A stretch of 6,765 nucleotides of DNA from Acidobacteriota bacterium. GTDB lineage: Bacteria > Acidobacteriota > Vicinamibacteria > Marinacidobacterales > SMYC01. The notes beneath the pieces were generated by a model. That model was not told the DNA's origin. It worked only from the letters and a program-made list of their open reading frames with translations, and made no database searches. The stretch lies in contig JAUVQL010000052.1 in NCBI GenBank assembly GCA_030598165.1, positions 1 to 6,765 of the forward strand. Direction: 5' to 3'. The number at the start of each line of letters is the position of its first letter. Within the stretch, counting starts at the first letter, position 1. Below, in pieces: positions 5,482-6,765 of the stretch. Made by a program: the position numbers and the translations under genes.

Positions 5482-6765
5482 TTACATCTCCATTACGGCA
5501 ATGAAGACGATCCGTCCCAAGTCCTCCATGATTTCCGGCGTGATGATTTCCGGAGAATCATAAGTCTTGTGGTAAATAGAACGCGGTAACTCTTCAGCGC
5601 CAAAAGAACTGAATGAAATCGACGGAATGTCGGCCCACATGAAATGAGCGGCATCGAGCCGGGGCCTCGCCAAATTGTGAAAATCCGTCGGCTCGACCTC
5701 ACGGTGCACGTAGCTTTGGTTGGCCTCCTCTATGAACCGCCATAGTTCGGGGTATTTCTTTCCCGCTAGGGCTCGTATCTTCTCTCCTCTCCCAACCCCA
5801 TCGAGATTGATGAGTCCAAATGTCTTTTCCTTCGCGAAGAAGGGATTCTCCAAGTAATATTCTGACCCTCTGACTCCTTGCTCCTCGGCACCGAAAAAGG
5901 CAAATAAGATCGAACGTCTGGGTTTCACCGGCATCTTGGAGACAGCTTCCGCCACACCTAGAACCACAGCCACGCCTGAGGCGTTGTCGTTGGCCCCAGG
6001 CATCATCTCGTGGTTGAAACCGAGATGATCGAGATGGGCTCCTATAATCACCACTTCTTCTTTCAAAGAGGGATCACTTCCCTCGATATACCCGAGAACG
6101 TTCCTTGCAATGCCGTCCGCGTGATGCTCAGTCACATTCTCGATGGTCATCTTCTTTTTGGTCTGAAACGATTGCGGGCGGCGAGTCTTTTGTATGGCCT
6201 CTTTGGTGTTTTTGTGACTCTTCCCTGTTCCTTTAAAAACATCCTCGACGATGGACGGTGCCACATAAGTCAATATGAGTCCTCTGATGAACAGACAATT
6301 CGGATTGGCGATATGATAGTCATAGATCATCCCCGCCGCTCCGTGCTCCTTGGCATTCTTGACCTTATATTGATGAAACGAGTAGGGCCGCCACTGCTTG
6401 AACCTTTCGGGCTCGTCGCGGGGAGAAACAGGTACCTCCGGTTCGACAAGAACGATCTTCCCGGCCACATCAAGTCCCTCGTATTCATCGAATCCGAGCT
6501 CGGGAGCGGTGATCCCATAGCCGACATAGATCACCTCAGCTGTGACTTCACCACTGTCGGATGTGGAGCCTGGCAGAAAATCGGTTTGATATTGGTAGTG
6601 CTTGTCGATGGTAGCTCCATTTTCATAGGGAATATGAAGCACTGCCTTTGAACCTTCGAAAACGAGGGTGTAAGGATGAGCGAAATCTTGGAAATAAGTT
6701 CCGTTGTCTCCCGCGGCTTTCACATCCCATTCCTTCAGGAGACTTGTCACCCAATCGGCGGATCG
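5482..6765 (-). CDS. M28 family zinc metallopeptidase with PA domain (5' end outside window)
   Basis: The frame is open to the right edge and stops at TAA (5482-5484). The GTG at 6750 is probably internal, because RSADW is read in frame before it and continues naturally into VTSLLKEWDVKAAGDNGTYF, a typical early segment of secreted M28 peptidases; the start and any signal peptide are therefore missing. Numbering from 6750, a PA domain lies at about 70-170 (VIYVGYGI, GKIVLVEPEVP, NAKEHGAAGMI). The peptidase domain follows with every expected metal-site residue: H239 in GAHLDHLG, D255 in PGANDNASG, E289 (general base) and E290 in FGAEEQG, D317 in INLDGVG, and H394 in IYHKTYDSP. It should be a di-zinc aminopeptidase or carboxypeptidase-like enzyme acting outside the cytoplasm; the exact specificity is not visible. 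It converges on the cyclophilin gene. Confidence 0.93.
   Translation of the reverse strand, partial: RSADWVTSLLKEWDVKAAGDNGTYFQDFAHPYTLVFEGSKAVLHIPYENGATIDKHYQYQTDFLPGSTSDSGEVTAEVIYVGYGITAPELGFDEYEGLDVAGKIVLVEPEVPVSPRDEPERFKQWRPYSFHQYKVKNAKEHGAAGMIYDYHIANPNCLFIRGLILTYVAPSIVEDVFKGTGKSHKNTKEAIQKTRRPQSFQTKKKMTIENVTEHHADGIARNVLGYIEGSDPSLKEEVVIIGAHLDHLGFNHEMMPGANDNASGVAVVLGVAEAVSKMPVKPRRSILFAFFGAEEQGVRGSEYYLENPFFAKEKTFGLINLDGVGRGEKIRALAGKKYPELWRFIEEANQSYVHREVEPTDFHNLARPRLDAAHFMWADIPSISFSSFGAEELPRSIYHKTYDSPEIITPEIMEDLGRIVFIAVMEM

Noticed and set aside
6010..6651. A 213-residue plus-strand frame
   Set aside because: It lies wholly antisense to the M28 peptidase domain, whose motifs are complete, so it is a shadow of that gene.
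1..6765. A co-operating gene system such as a defence island, mobile element or biosynthetic cluster
   Set aside because: Strand changes separate most neighbours, the only same-strand pair has a 162-bp gap, and there is no transposase, integrase, nuclease, CRISPR repeat or carrier protein. The genes look like ordinary chromosomal single units.

Overview
The window looks like chromosomal DNA of a Gram-negative, non-enteric bacterium. An Acidobacteriota-like or related soil/marine lineage is my best guess. This rests on a duplicated-architecture 'orphan' MacB/FtsX-type permease (the acidobacterial ADOP type), a secreted cyclophilin flanked by Ig-like sequence, an AbgB-like M20 amidohydrolase and an M28 peptidase with a PA domain. 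It is an inference from protein style. There is no rRNA, tRNA or other taxonomic marker here.

Layout: (1) 1-303, plus strand: C-terminal end of an AbgB-type M20 amidohydrolase, cut by the left edge. (2) 304-524: convergent intergenic region with a nested palindromic, REP-like element at 351-456. (3) 525-1358, minus strand: a 277-residue soluble protein that I cannot assign to a family. (4) 1359-1672: divergent intergenic region with an AT-rich promoter candidate for the minus-strand gene, a cluster of overlapping short hairpins, and a consensus-like -35 box plus a strong Shine-Dalgarno for the plus-strand gene. (5) 1673-4093, plus strand: an 806-residue ADOP-type permease with two FtsX/MacB modules. 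(6) 4094-4255: intergenic region with a small inverted repeat and a candidate promoter. (7) 4256-5419, plus strand: exported cyclophilin-type peptidyl-prolyl isomerase with Ig-like flanking sequence. (8) 5420-5481: short convergent gap. (9) 5482-6765, minus strand: M28 zinc metallopeptidase with PA domain, its N-terminus cut by the right edge.

The genes do not form one operon: strand changes separate most of them, and the one same-strand pair (permease and cyclophilin) has a 162-bp gap with its own promoter candidate. A loose theme is cell-envelope work and peptide or amide turnover: an amidohydrolase, an M28 peptidase likely to act outside the cytoplasm, a periplasmic foldase and an envelope permease. 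I see no CRISPR array, transposase, phage gene, toxin-antitoxin pair or defence cassette, and no convincing new multi-gene system. The items most worth follow-up are the unassigned 277-residue protein, the cyclophilin with its unusual flanks and altered drug-pocket residue, and the REP-like palindrome.
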